Made by a program: the position numbers and the translations under genes. A stretch of DNA of 64,000 nt, taken from the NCBI GenBank assembly GCA_030533445.1, contig CM060062.1, forward strand, positions 15,580,164 to 15,644,163. The letters run 5' to 3'. How positions within the stretch are numbered: the first letter of the stretch is position 1; each line of letters begins with the position of its first letter. A model generated the notes under the pieces. The model saw only the letters and a program-made list of their open reading frames with translations, was not told where the DNA came from and made no database searches. Of the stretch, positions 11,371 to 24,117 are shown piece by piece. This stretch comes from Cyprinodon diabolis. Its lineage: Eukaryota; Chordata; Actinopteri; Cyprinodontiformes; Cyprinodontidae.

Positions 11371-14004
11371 TTCTTAAGTGCAGCAGTGATCAAATTCAAA
11401 CATGGTGATCAAATGTAAACATTAGGCTGGCAGCAGGGACAGCAGTCCATGGTGGGGATGTTTGGGGTCATTTATAATGTTATGGGCTCGGGACTCACAG
11501 CGCTGGGATGAAATGTCTTTTATGGAGGGAAGATGAGCCCCAATGATCTTCCTTGCAGTTCCTGCAGAGAACTGCAATTTCTTACTGGCTTTGGCTTCTT
11601 ATGTTGCCCACTCAGCATTATCAAATCAGCTTATGTTCCAGTATCTACTGTGTGATTTGTGGGGTTTTATGGTTTATGTCTGAATTTCAGTTATTCCTTG
11701 CATGGTTGTGCTGTGCGATTGGGTAATTACTTTCAAGTAAGTCCAGAAAAACAAAATTATTTCAAAGACTGAACACTTTATGGAATTATTAACAAAGGCA
11801 TTAAATGAAGTTCTAAGCATAATACTGTAGTTGGGTTTGGGTGTGAGATTATATTTTGCTCTTTAAGAGAGGAAACTTGAAGTCATCTACAAAAGAACTA
11901 ATGAGCCATTTTCAAGTCCAAAAAGTCCAATTTTATAAGCTGTGTTTAAATTTATTTAAATGCCATCAAACCCACAATCTAAAAAAACATCTTTAATGAC
12001 TTAAAAGGAAATTCAGAAGGGCTATAAAACAAATATATATTATCCATGCTACTTTGTTGCTGTAAAAGCCAAAAGGTAAAAGAAAAAGCTGGTAATCATA
12101 CTTTGAAATCTCTAATGTACAAATTGTTCAGAGGTGAAGTGTAGGCTCTATTGAACTTTTGACAGGTTTACACCCATGCATATCTATAGGCACACACGCA
12201 TGCATGATCGCTATCAGTGTTATTGTGGCTTAGTGGGGCAGAAAGAGAGGAACACATCTGAAGCCTATTAGACCCCCTGTACTTCAAAATATATACCAGA
12301 CCCTTGCCCCCCCCCCCCATGAATAAATAGGTCCCTGATTCAGACACATCTTTCCACATCATAGCTGACAAAACTGGCTGTTTCTCTAACGGTTCCTCCT
12401 CTACATTTCTTTTCATCAAGCGCTGACACGCAAACACTCTGACAGAGTTTCATTAGACTCATTACACCGCTGACTGAGTTCCCAAGGTATCATTAGATCT
12501 CAGCTGTATATTATTGCACGGCGTCAAATATTTCTGGAATTTGCTATGTGCGCAAAAAAACATTGCACACCCTCCCACTCCTCTTTCATCCTTCTGTTCC
12601 AGGTTTGGTCTAACCTTCTATTATTGTATCTGCCCTGTCTGCATAATTAATCACAAGGAGTGTTTTATAGGAGCTAGAAAGTAAAATATGCACTAATTTC
12701 ATTACTAGTGCTCTGGTTCCTAAATACTGTTCAAGATTAAACAAAAAATAAAAGTAAAGTTTTTAATAGAGTATATTTCTTAAATGAGCTCAGCTGCATT
12801 GCTTCTTTACTGTACCTTGCCTAGATGGAGTTTTTTGTTTATACTAGGCAAAAAAAAAGGCAAAAGTTTTGTCATCGGCATATAATAAGAAGTCTCATAC
12901 TGTAGATCGGTACAGTATATTCCACACTGGCCTCTTACCCCTAATGATATATCGTTGTTTTATCTAACTAAAATATCAGATTACTTTGCTAAGACTTGGG
13001 AAGATGGTTTGAATTAACAGCTTTCAAAACTAAGCAGATCTTTACTGTCATTGTTTAGTTTCATGGAAGTGTACTGGCAGGAAAACAGCAGCACAGAAAT
13101 CCGATGACAGATTTAAGTTGGAGATATGGCGCCAAAATTGTTCCTCTTCCTCGTTGGAGACGTCATGGCTCGTAATTTAACTAAGTTAGACACATGTGAT
13201 CATTTAAGTAATAACAATAAAAAGTGATACTAGCATCCCGGCTCTAAGGAGCTGACTGATTTAAGCTTCTTGTCATCACAGAGTTTCAGTTTCATTAACA
13301 CCTGCTTCTTTTATAATGACCTCCTTCTCTGTTTTCTATTTTTATAGTTATATTGTTCTTCACAAATTAAAAGCAATCTAATCCCTCTGTGCTCTAGCGT
13401 TACTTAAAAAAAGAATCCTGTTATTTAATCTTCCCTCTAGGGCAAGTTAAAACACAGCGTAGGATCTTACCTCACCCCACTCTAAACACCTCTGCAATGA
13501 ATATCTCCATCCTCCTTCTCCCTCATTACATCAACATCATCCTTTTCTATCTCCTTCTTTCTCTTATCTTCCTCTCTGATATTCAGTAATTGTAGTTTTA
13601 ACCATCGCTCTCTTAGCCATAATTGATCCCACTGAAATCCACCGTGAAAAGCACCTAATCCTCCATCTTTCCTTGGTTTACTTCTTGGACTTCAGTCTTC
13701 CATTTAACAACTTTTCTCAAATCTTTCACTGCCGTTGTGTTTGATCTGAAGCCTCTATTCTGTTAGTGAAATCTGCTTTGATGTGCTAAGCCAAATCACC
13801 ACTGGCCTCACAAACACTTTAACTCAAAACAGCTCGATCCAGACACATGTGAAGTTCTACTTTATCCCTCATTAGATTTACTGAACTTATCTATAGAAGT
13901 TGAAACACACATTTGATTTCTACAAAACCTAAGATCTGTAAGGTGCTTTGATTGGGATTCTTAATCATATCATCAATAAATTCCAATTGAAAAGGATTTT
14001 TAGT
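11371..14004. other. Intron 1 DNA, mostly unrecognised
   Basis: Contains a C run at 12308-12318 and pyrimidine-rich stretches (13490-13590). The minus frame at 12168-12437 has no recognisable motif. The segment 11427-11600 may be an old LINE-associated fragment, which is unproven. Confidence 0.4.
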
Positions 14005-14012
14005 GTCTTTCA

Positions 14013-15009
14013 CAGTGTTGGGCACGTTACTTTGAAAAAGTAATTAGTTATAGTTACTAGTTACTTCTCCCAAAAAGTAACTGATTTACTAACTGAGTTA
14101 CTCCACAATAAAAGTGGAGGGGGTTGTTATAGATACTGCAACATCTATCTATCAATCTATCTATCTAGATGTATACTCTGTGTGTGACATAAAATATGGA
14201 TCTCCATCCCTGCCACAAAGGCCATCAAATAATGTTTAAAATAAAAAATACAGTAGGTTGAGAAGGCAGAGTATCCATCCATCCATCCAGATTTCTCCCT
14301 TTCTTCATCTAGGCTATCATTTGATCGTTCACGCTCTCCATAGTTCTCCTGTGGCGCGAGCACAGGGCGACTGGTGCGCGCCTTTAGCGAGCATGCGCGT
14401 TTCCTGTCGCTTGCGCGGGGACTCTTGCCGCCTGCGCTGTGCGGAGATGCAGAGGAAACCGTATGTGATGGGGAAACGCAGCTCGACGTAACACCTGTAT
14501 TTCCATCAGGAAAACGCTGTTTGCTGCTGGATCCTCCTCACTCTCCATCTCTCTGTGTGTGCTGTACGTTAACACCCACCAGCGGAAACACCCACCTACC
14601 CAACTGACAGACGGAATCTCACTATACATCAGCCAATCTCATCCTCCCCTCTCTCATGACAAGGCGCGCACCTATGGATGACCTAAAAATAATCTTTAAT
14701 ATCTCTTAAACAAAAGTAGCACAAACAATATTTTTTTCTGCACAAATCTGCACTAACGTTGCACTAACCATTCAGTCTATTTGCAGAGTTTTTGGACGTG
14801 GGTGGGATGTCAGCTTCACGCAGCTGCGCACGAGTCCTATCATGAAAAAAGGTTCATTGTGCGACCTGAGTAACGCGCAGTAACGGGGTGTCTGCAATGG
14901 TAACTGCGTTATAGTTACAGTCAAAGTAATTAGTTAGATTACTCGTTACTAAAACAAGGAAAAGGCGTTAGTAACGCCGTTACTTTCAACGCCGTTAGTC
15001 CCATCACTG
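14013..15009. mobile_element. Non-autonomous hAT-type element, 1.0 kb
   Basis: The ends begin CAGTGTTGGG and CAGTGATGGG (inverted) and are flanked by a perfect 8-bp duplication GTCTTTCA (14005-14012 and 15010-15017). Both subterminal regions are full of GTAAC/GTTAC motifs, typical of a very common fish hAT family. The middle (14340-14480) is CpG-rich, while 14145-14170 and 14273-14289 are small ATCT and ATCC repeats. Overlapping frames at 14157-14629 are not convincing proteins. Confidence 0.9.
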
Positions 15010-15592
15010 GTCTTTCATGGCCAACATTTCGTTGTATTTGTATTTATTTTGTTCACTCTCAGTGCTGTTAGTTTTAAAGAGTATTTTAATGCCTTTATGT
15101 CTTTAACCTGACATTATATAAGCAAATGAAGAGTTTTTGTTTTTTCGATTCTTATAGAAAGGCTAAATTCACAGACTTTAGGATTAGTACAGCCCAAATT
15201 AAATTTGAATGGTTGCATCATGAAAAAAATCCCAAAATAAAAGAGCAGGTCAAATGATACTGTAGGTACATTTATTTTACACCGAAGCTAATTCTCTGTA
15301 TACTTTAAGATGACTTTTTTACATTGCAAACTTGAACAGAAAATAAAAGACCAAAAACGAAGATATGCATAAAACTATGCAAATGCTTTAAACGTATATC
15401 CACAAATATGACAGAAAGATTTAGATCATAAAATGTTTATGCATTAGTATCATTCAAAGTCCAACTGTAATCTATGTTTTGCTCTTTTTTTTATTTTTAT
15501 ATGTAAATTATGTTGAAAATCCTGTATTTATTTTATTCCACTAAAGAATTACATTTATGTTGAATAAACAAAATATACTTTCTGATGAGTAA

Positions 15593-16226
15593 GGCCCCGT
15601 CCACACGAAGTCAAAACGAACACGAAACGCTAATATTTTCCAGAACGTTTGTCGTAAAGACGGAGACGTAAAATAAATGTGATCGTCCACACGAATGCAT
15701 GAAAACGCTGCAAAATGTATGCCAGGCCTGTAAGTGGCGCTGTGGTGCCAAAGCAAAAATAGGCGACGAAATGTTGGGCATGCGCACTAATATTTATACA
15801 TGGTTGCCCTGCAGGTCCATTTTCGTGGTTCAGTCAAATTCAGGTGCTGAACTATGTCGTCGATATTGCTCTGTTCTTCCTGGAGATATTCCAGAAGAAG
15901 AAGATTCTGTTGTAAGCCCGACAGCAGGGTGAGTAGCATTAGCAGCAACGATTCAACACAGTACGGCGCCATTGTTGTTGTGATACTGTGTCGCGCATGC
16001 GTGTTTAGAGGCGACGCTATGACGCATGCGTGTAAAAAAAAAAATGCGGTTAGAGCTTAAAGATGGAAACGCGAAAACGGCGTTTCAAAATCTTCCCACT
16101 CTGAAGGCTGAATAAAAAAAAGATCGTTTACAGACCCCCGAAACGCCGGCTTCGTATGGATGAGAGGCTGGTTTGGTGAAAAATTTGTGCGTTTAGGCCA
16201 GGGTTCGGCTTCGTGTGGACGGGGCC
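15593..16226. mobile_element. Harbinger-like non-autonomous element
   Basis: Inverted ends GGCCCCGTCCACACGAAG lie inside TAA trinucleotides (15590-15592 and 16227-16229), the TWA target duplication of PIF/Harbinger elements. The 634-bp body has several CGTTT/AAACG motifs and a CpG-rich centre. A minus-strand frame at 15787-15972, leucine-rich then acidic, could be the N-terminus of a lost transposase, but no DDE motif is present. Confidence 0.85.
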
Positions 16227-16247
16227 TAAGTTTGCTCAGATTAAGAG

Positions 16248-17441
16248 TTGGGGTGTAAATAATAATCGTTTTGTATCGATGCATCGATCCAAAAGCCGAC
16301 GATCCGATGCATCGACACGTCCGCAAGATAATCGATTCATGTTTTTTTTTCCCTCCGGTCTATTTTTATCCATGTGCTCCTGGGCGTAATTCTCCCTCCC
16401 GTGCTGCGGTGCCGCTAAACCTATTTTGCCCTCCTACCGCGCTTCCTGGTTATACTCTTACAGCAGTTTGTTGCAGCAAGCTTCACACAGACATTTTTAA
16501 ATTATGCTCAGTATCTAAGCGTGGTCTGAGCTACACACTGTGGGTCTAGATACGGCCGAGGCGGTGAGGAAGTGGGGACGAGTTTAGTCCGACGACGGAG
16601 GGACATGAGGGCCAAAAAGAGCGGAGATTCAGCTGGAAAAAGGGTCCCAGCGGTCTCGCGCACCCCGCTCTTCTAGCGGGTCAAACTTCACGAGTTGTTT
16701 TCCGCAATTTTGGTCATAAAAACAAAACAAGCCGGCCTCCTGTCTGCTGCACTGTTTACGGTCAGCTACAATCTGGGAGAGGTGCAGCGGAGCGTCTCTC
16801 AAGGGGGCGGTGACGTCGACACTCTGGAGCCTTCTTCTTCTTCTTTTTTTTAATGGCGGTTGGCAAACAACTTATAGGTGCATTACCGCCACCTTCCAGA
16901 ATGGAGTATGGACCAGACAAACTATTATATTCTCCCTAAAATACCCGTTCTTCTTAGAAAATTAAAAATACTACCAAAAACTACATCCCCAGATGACCTT
17001 TGAAACAATTCCCTTATATCTAGTTTATTCTTATTCCTGTCTAACTCTCTAAGCAACATCTCTCTTTCCTGAGTATATTTATTACATTCTAAAAAAATAT
17101 GTTGGACAGTTTCTCTGGAGCCGAGGTATTGCAGTGAACTCATTACACTGATATTGTGCAGTATTTTTGCAGTATTTTTTGATGCAACTTTTCTACTTCT
17201 GTTATTTGCTGTTGTTTCTAAAGAAAATGCATAATGATATTACAGCTTTCATTGATTTATTTCAAACTTGAAACTTTGTTTACCCTGTAAGGTGTAAAAA
17301 AAATAATAATAAAAAAAACAAATTAACCGATTAATCGAATCGAATCGTGGTGTATTCTTGAGTATCGAAAATAATCGAATCGTTGGGTCATGAAATCGAT
17401 ACTGAATCGAATCGCCATGATGGATGTGATTTACACCCCTA
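16248..17441. mobile_element. hAT-type element carrying a nested LINE
   Basis: The ends TTGGGGTGTAAAT and TAGGGGTGTAAAT (inverted) are flanked by the 8-bp duplication ATTAAGAG (16240-16247 and 17442-17449). Both subterminal regions have clustered ATCGAT and AATCGAATCG motifs. The total is 1194 bp, of which 291 are a LINE insertion plus its target duplication, so the original was about 0.9 kb. The internal GC-rich part (16540-16830) has no recognisable transposase. Confidence 0.88.
16832..17112 (-). mobile_element. 5'-truncated LINE nested inside the hAT element
   Basis: A 281-bp minus-strand insertion is flanked by the 10-bp duplication CTCTGGAGCC (16822-16831 and 17113-17122). Its 3' end carries a GAA-type tail (TTC repeats at 16832-16843 on the plus strand). 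The minus frame contains ETVQHIFLECNKYTQERE, the His/Cys-containing C-terminal motif of LINE reverse transcriptase polyproteins of the I/Jockey kind. Everything upstream of this tail was lost by normal 5' truncation. Confidence 0.85.
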
Positions 17442-17599
17442 ATTAAGAGTTCCTTTTAAAAAAGCATTTAAGCAGGTGTTAAATCTAATACGCCAAATAA
17501 CAATATAAAAACATGTTTTAATGGTGTGGTTTAATATTCTAATCTTTTCATAAACTAATCATAAAAAACATAATAAATCTATAAATCTTCTCCCACTAA

Positions 17600-17790
17600 T
17601 TCGGTCAGATTCATGGAGGGGCCAAGAAAGAAGCTAACAACCATCCACACACACGCTCACACCTAAGGACAATTTAGAAAGGCCAATAAACCTAACCGTT
17701 GTGTTTTTGGACTGTGGGAGGAAGCCGGAGTACCCGGAGAGAACCTCCATGAAGGAATCAAACCCAGAACCTTCTTGCTGCAAGGCAATA
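17600..17790 (-). repeat. tRNA-derived teleost SINE fragment, antisense
   Basis: The reverse complement contains GGTACTCCGGCTTCCTCCC, then the ACATGACTG-like body (here altered) and GTGTGAGCGTGTGTG, matching the SINE at 6953. The far 3' part is missing and the B-box side is recognisable near 17758-17775. Confidence 0.7.
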
Positions 17791-17992
17791 TAGAAACAAA
17801 CAAAAATAAAACATCTGTATAACCATCTGTATATTCTAATGTTTTACGCTAAAAGAACTTTAGTAATATTATAGATAACTCAAGACTTATTGTTACTCTT
17901 TCAGATTAAACACCACCGAAATACATCTAACCTAAACTTTAGCAAACATGAATTTCTAAAATGTTAGTATATTTTAATATTTGTGTTACAAG

Positions 17993-18285
17993 ACTGGATG
18001 GTGGTGCAGTTCTTAGCACTGTTGCCTTCTAGCACAGAGGTTCTGGGTTTTAACTCCCAGCCTGATGTCTTCCTGCATGCAACTTGCATGTGCTCCCCTG
18101 CATGTGTGGCTTCTCTATGGCTACTCCAGCTTCCTCCCACAGTCCAGAATCATGACTGTTAGGTTGGGGTCTCCAACCTCTTTAACCTAAGGTGTCTGTG
18201 TGCATAGCTGCCCTATCCATGGTGTACTTTGTCTTACACACCAGCCCCCCATGATGCTGATAGCTGGCAGAAGATGGATGAGTGT
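17993..18285 (+). repeat. tRNA-derived teleost SINE, near full length but diverged
   Basis: An A-box-like TGGTGGTGCAGTTCTTAGC and a B-box-like GGTTCTGGGTTTTAACTCC are followed by the shared body (CTTCCTCCCACAGTCCAGAA) and a terminal AGAAGATGGATGAG. Divergence from the copy at 6953 suggests an old insertion. Confidence 0.75.
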
Positions 18286-18875
18286 TTCTGTTACTTTCTC
18301 AGCTGTGCTGTGCATCAGCTGCTGCATAACTTACATATCATTCTTAAAGTACAATCCTTTATGCATCGCTGGCCTTTTCAGCTGCTGCTGTGGAACTAAT
18401 TGATTGAATAAGGTGCTATGGGTTTTTTTTCTTCTTTTTTTGGATGTCTCTAAAGTTCCCCATCTTTCTTCATACAAGGTTCCCACCAACTCCATCCTGT
18501 TTCTCAATTACTTCATGTTGGCTGTAAGCCAAAATGCTAGGTGGCTATACATGACTATAAAACTACAGTGCATGAAGACAGAAGGATCTTTGTTTTGCTT
18601 TATGACAGTAAGCTTTATGTTTCTTTTTGCTCGCTTGTTTTTCCCAGTGAAGACATGGCTAGACCATATGGTATTCTCTATTAAATAAAATATCAAAGGG
18701 AGATGGCTTTACCTCTATTTAAAAAATGATTCTAGACAGATTAGGCTTTTGAAAGCGGAAAAACTAAAACTTTTCATGAAACACTCACAATGCATGAGCA
18801 AGTTCAGCTACAAAAGCATCTGAATTGAAGTTTGTAGCTTGCAAAGGTACAGCGATAACATAAATCACATAGAAT

Positions 18876-19414
18876 TCAATTCAATTCAGTTTATTTATAT
18901 AGCGCCAAATTCACAACACATGTCATCTCAAGGCACTTTACAGTTCAACCAGATCATACAGTCAAATTGATACAAAGTTTTCTATCTAAGGAAAACCAGT
19001 TGATTGCATTGACTCATTGACTCAAATACAATCCCTCACACTAAGCATGCTTGCAGCGACAGTGGAGAGGAAAAACTCCCTTTTAACAGGAAGAAACCTC
19101 CAGCAGAACCAGGCTCAGTGTGAGCGGCCATCTGCCGAGGCCGACTGGGGTTCAAGGAGACAGAAGCAGAGATACAAAAAGCAGCTGTAAAAGGCGGCCC
19201 CGTCCAGGAAACACACAGCCAGGCAGACGAGCTCCAAGGCAGCTCCCATGCCAGAGGATGAAGAGAGCACATCCACCCAGCCACGGCCAGAGAAACAGGA
19301 CCACACTGGAAAACAGGCCAATCTCCAACATCTACAAACAAGGGTGTTGATGGAAGCAGCACAGCTGATGTTTCTTTCCTGGATGACGTCACAGCCAAAC
19401 AGGAACAGACGAGG
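18876..19414 (-). repeat. Retroposon with 8-bp target duplication, TTCAATTC class
   Basis: The insert is flanked by CATAGAAT at 18868-18875 and 19415-19422. The plus strand begins TTCAATTC, then GTTTATTTATATAGCGCC, read antisense as a 3' end with an AATTG-type tail. It also contains the block TGGAGAGGAAAAACTCCC, a known widespread fish repeat. Long frames on both strands at 19036-19566 are by-products of this GC-richer repeat. Probably a LINE-derived or SINE-like retroposon of unnamed family. Confidence 0.65.
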
Positions 19415-19422
19415 CATAGAAT

Positions 19423-21500
19423 CACACTTATTAACAGAATGCACTTGTAACTAACTTTTTCTGACCCAAAAGTAAGGCAAAGCAAAAATTTGGAGGATTT
19501 TGCATTCATATCATACAACAGAAGTTGTATGATATGATATGTATTTTCAGCCTCTGAAAATACCACCTACCAAAATACTCATATTTATTCCAATCTGCAA
19601 GTCACAGAAGAAAATACATATAAGCTTAAAGGTCTTTCATGTTTTGTACATGTACAGGTTTCAAAAGAGAATATAATTTATTATAGAAACTCTGTTATTT
19701 GAGTAAATTGCCTTATTTTCTCCATTCAAAGACTTTTTATTTAGTTTTAGTCTTTACCAAAAAAAAACTGAGACAATTATTGATTACTGATTATTGCAGA
19801 AGGACAAAAGCTAAGACTAATGCTTAAAAGGGGCTTATGTTGTTGTAACTTCTCCCCATGTGGTCACAAATGCTACTGAATTGGGATTGCTCATATTTCC
19901 AGAACATTGTGGTGAATAAAGTATTTCTTACAAATAAATAAAATTTTTTACAGCTATTCCTGCTAGACAGTGGAAATATCTAAAAATTGAATGAAATGGA
20001 TTTAGACATTGAAACAAGCCCTGATTCCGTAAATCTCCTTTGTTTTTGAATGTCAGTCACACCAGCTTGTTGAGTTTTCAAAGTAATTCCTTCTATAAGG
20101 ATGCTTTGTTTGTAGATTCATAGTTTCTGATCACACAAAAGGTGTAAGTCATGAAATCCATCAGAATCGGAGTGCCACAGCTGAACCCACTGCTACCGAA
20201 CTGATGTAACTGTGACTCAGAGATCATAAACTACACCATATCAAGCTAATTTATGCAGATAGTTTTCTCATCTCAGGAGGCAAGAAGCCGCAAATTGAAA
20301 GTGAGAGATGCCTTTTTGGCAACTTGAGGGCTATTATAAGGCACTTAAAAATCCTTCCTGCATGCTTAGTGAACCCTTTTATATATATATATCTTTCCGC
20401 CTTGTTTTAATACAATTTAAAAAGAGGTAAAACAAGAGAATGTTGTTGGAAATCGATGCATCTGCTTAAAATGCAGCAGGACATTGTGATTTCCAGCTCT
20501 CTGTTCTCAGCATACGCACACTGTGCTAAATAGGAGCACATCAAAAGTAACACACATACTTCACTGACATGACAAGACTTGATCTTCAACAAAATCACCT
20601 TAATTTCCCCATGTTTTACAACAACAGATGCAAAACAGTGTAAAAGCAGCTGATTTAACATCTAATTTAAACAAATTGTGTTTTAAATCTCCACATTTAG
20701 GACACAATAAAGATAGCACATGCATACATCTTAGAGGCAAGAATCCCTGTAAGCTTCCAATGAAAACAAGGTCTTTCATTGATTTCCCTTATGCCAAGGT
20801 AATGGCTCTATTTTTAGCAGTCCATGCGGCACTTGGGCTGTTTCTACTGCAAACCCTTTTCTTAGATGGGTTTCAAAGACCTGAGGATAGCTGGCAATCT
20901 AGTTTTAATCATATCAGTCCTCTATTTTCTTCTTCCTCCCTAATGCATCCGTTTCATGTCTGCCCTTAAACCCATAGACATTGATCTGAAACAAATTCAC
21001 AGTCAGAGTCAATGTGAAGCTCTTGTCAGCATGATGCATTGCACTGGCCCACATATGCAGAAACTCAAGAACTCTTCAAAAAACTCTTAAGATATATACA
21101 AACTTTGAAGATTTATATTTACCAGGGAGCTTTTAAAAACAGCTGGAAATGGTACTGATCCTTTTCTTTCACTTTAATGGTGTAGCAGAGTTTAGTGGGA
21201 TTTCATAAATACTCTTTTAGGTCTTGAACACCCATTGGTCAGAATCTACTACTGTGATTTGTAGGGCTCATGTTAAAAACCCCATTGTGCTGAGGATATG
21301 TTGGTTGTTGTTGGCTACATCTGCAGCAGAGCTATGAAAACTTTTTTTGCTTTAGTAATTGAATACCAGTGGACAGCCATACATATTTCCCAATGAAAAG
21401 AGATGTAAGAAGCTGTGGATCTTAATGTATACACACATGCACATTTCACATAGTTTTGCCGTTTACTAGCAGTACTTAGTAATCTATATGACAGATGATC
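19423..21500. other. Intron 1 DNA, nothing recognised
   Basis: AT-rich DNA with a short AT run near 20381-20392. Frames at 20407-20969 lack motifs. Confidence 0.4.
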
Positions 21501-21504
21501 AATG

Positions 21505-21565
21505 CCACCATTGTTGGGACTTGAACTCTCAACCTTTACTAGTCAAAGGGAGCAGTGTTCCTCGG
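21505..21565 (-). repeat. Possible tRNA-derived SINE remnant
   Basis: On the minus strand, AGAGTTCAAGTCCCAAC resembles an RNA polymerase III B box. No complete cloverleaf can be folded by eye. Weak evidence. Confidence 0.3.
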
Positions 21566-22118
21566 TTTTCAGGTTGGCTATTCTTTCCCCTTTAACTGTC
21601 ATTCCTACACCACACTTTCAATCTCCTGTATTTTCTCCCCTTTTCTCTCCTTGAAGTAAAGCAATTGTCTTCTTTTTGCATCCGTTTTGCCCCCTGTGCA
21701 TCACTTATTTTGCATTCGATTTGGAAAGCCGATTGCTTTAAATGCATGCATAGATATACATGCCTGACATATGGGAGCAATTTGCATCAGGTCACAATTT
21801 TTTCTCACTCCCACAAACACAGCAGCTGTAGAGGTGATGAGAAAAGTAAAGAAAATGTTTTACTTCTTATTATTTTAATTAAAAAAGAAATCTAGGTCTT
21901 GACCTTATGGGCCATTCAGTAAAATGTTAAGAACATCAACTGCCTGGAGAAATCACGTCAGGCTGGCTTTTCTGTATCAGTACGTGAAGCAGCAGCTTGT
22001 AAGAGAAAGTATTGCACTTCAAATGAATTACTTTTCTGATTTATTCAGAAACAAAAATAAAATTGCTGGTGAAGATAGTCACTCATTCAGGTCATAATAA
22101 TTCCAAAATAAATAAAAA

Positions 22119-22274
22119 AAATCCACTTGACTTTGTTTCCAAGTTTGAAGATGTTTTACTTCCCATCCAGGAAGCCTTTTTAATTCAAAATGGATTAGTG
22201 TTTCTTTGAGTTGAAAGGCTTTCTGGATTGGAAGCAAAACATCTTCAAACTTGGAAACAAAGTCCAGTGGATTG
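22119..22274. repeat. Near-perfect 70-bp hairpin (fold-back MITE)
   Basis: The left arm 22119-22190 and right arm 22206-22274 are inverted copies with few mismatches around CCAAGTTTGAAGATGTTTT, separated by a loop of about 15 bp. The arms end next to A/T runs. It is a short fold-back element. If transcribed it would fold into a stem with the size of a small-RNA precursor, but no small RNA is shown. Confidence 0.8.
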
Positions 22275-22751
22275 TTTTTTTAACTTTTTTGAAAAATTTT
22301 AATTTTAAAATGTTTCAAGTTATGAAATTATCTGCACTCTACACAAATATATGGTACAATTTCCTACTGTATTGTTTAGTATTTCAATAGCTACACAACG
22401 AAACAAGAGAGTCATTAATTCTTCTCCTTTATTGAAAGCAGTACAAATAAAACAGTAGAATTGTAAAAATACCACAAGGTTCCTATAATATGTCTTTTCT
22501 TTCACCAACTTTCAGCAGATGGTATTTTTCCCACATATCCATTTTTTTTTAAGCAAATCTCTGTGCCTTTTCTGTGACTAACATGCTATAATATGTGGAC
22601 TGCCTTTCAAAAATGGATTAATCAATGCAGAAAGATGATTTTAGTTGCCGGGTTAATTTAAGAAGCATCATGCATCAATTAGCAAACATTCACCAAACCC
22701 ACATATTTTGCATATTGAGAGTATTTGATCAGACAAGTTCAAGTGCCTAAT

Positions 22752-22850
22752 TGGTGCCAGAACTTTCAAAGCACTGGTTCCTATTGTCCAGAATTTGATC
22801 CCAGGACCTGTTCTAACCCCTGCACCAATTCGCTGATGAGTCAGTAATTA
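22752..22850 (-). repeat. tRNA-derived SINE head, antisense
   Basis: On the minus strand an A-box-like TTGGTGCAGGGGTTAGAAC is followed by a B-box-like GGGATCAAATTCTGG at normal tRNA spacing. The SINE body is not seen, so this is a fragment. Confidence 0.5.
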
Positions 22851-24112
22851 TGAGCAAACATCTGTTCGCAGGATTGCTGCTTAAAAAGAAATATTGGTGT
22901 TCTTAAAACATGTCCATCCGCCACAGTTCTTCGCAAAAATAGAATGGAAAATAGAGGGGATGAGAACATTAATGGCTGGGATGAGGAGATGAACCGGTTA
23001 AATAAAAATACAAAAAGCTTTAATTTGGGTCTTGCTGAGTTAATTAAATTAAACCACTTGATAGGCTAAAGCTTAATTGATACTGTTATTGAGTTACACA
23101 TGTTGTCTTATTTACAATATTGTTTGAAAAGAAAACAATGTTTCTCCAGACTGAGAGTGACCTTTGGTTAAATGTATCTATCTACTCCCCAATGGGCAGC
23201 AGAATGAACCATAAAGCAGCATAAGCCCAGTGAAATTACTCAATCTGATAAAGTTAACTGAGCTATTTAAGATGCAGCCACCGTATAGAAAGCAGCTCAT
23301 ACTTCACAAAAATCAACAGCAAAAACAGAACACTAAAGAAAAAGTAATGAAATGCATGGCATTAGTAATGTTTCACAGTTAGAGAGATTTTAAGTTCAGC
23401 AGGTCAATGAGCACAAAGCAAGTTATTCAGAACAAGCCAGACTGAAATCACATAGGAACATTGCAATCAGTATATCTCTACATTGAGAGAATTAAACAAT
23501 TACACAGTTTAAAAGGTTAGTTAAATCCAAAGTCGATTAAGTTTCATGTTTGTAACTCAGATTAAAAAATAATGAATAAATGCTCTATTGTCTGGTGCTT
23601 TAGTATTGCATTGTTTCCTTAAGGTTATTTGAACAAATTATATTCAATCACAATGAAAAAAGGTAATCTAAACACTTCTCGCAATCTAAAAGGCATCATT
23701 TTAGTTATGGAAGAATAACAGTTTGGAACCACAACCTAGGAATTAAAGGTATAATATGGTTTGCTTTGTTAAGTTATGGGCCTCATTAGATTTTCTTCAG
23801 AAAACAAAACACTGTTAACATTTAGCGCTTTTCTTTTATGACCATAGAAAATGTTAATCAAGGCTTAGGGGTCTCTTTAGGACATGTTAACTTCCAGGCT
23901 CCAGAGGTGAAAAGGAAAGACGCAGCTGACCCCTTCAAACCTGACAACAAACTGTTCAAAGACTCTCCCTTCTGCAACAAAAGCAGCTTCTTCCCATCCG
24001 TAGCTAGCCTCATTACCAAGGTCCTCCCCTGTCACTTTGCTGTTGAAAAAAAGAAAATTCTAACATCTCAGCACATGTGTATACTTTTTAATCTAAGTCT
24101 ATATTTTGGTAT
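22851..24112. other. Intron 1 DNA, nothing recognised
   Basis: AT-rich unique sequence. The frame at 23838-24125 has no family motif. Confidence 0.4.
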
Positions 24113-24117
24113 ATTTT

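Noticed and set aside
14157..14629. Cluster of overlapping frames in a CpG-rich segment
   Set aside because: It lies wholly within the hAT element 14013-15009, overlaps on both strands and lacks a transposase motif.
19036..19566. 176-codon minus frame and overlapping frames on both strands
   Set aside because: They lie over the TTCAATTC-class retroposon and its flank. No conserved domain, and competing frames on the other strand.
21505..21565. A possible genuine tRNA gene
   Set aside because: Only a B-box-like sequence is visible. No acceptor stem or anticodon arm can be paired, so a SINE scrap is more likely.
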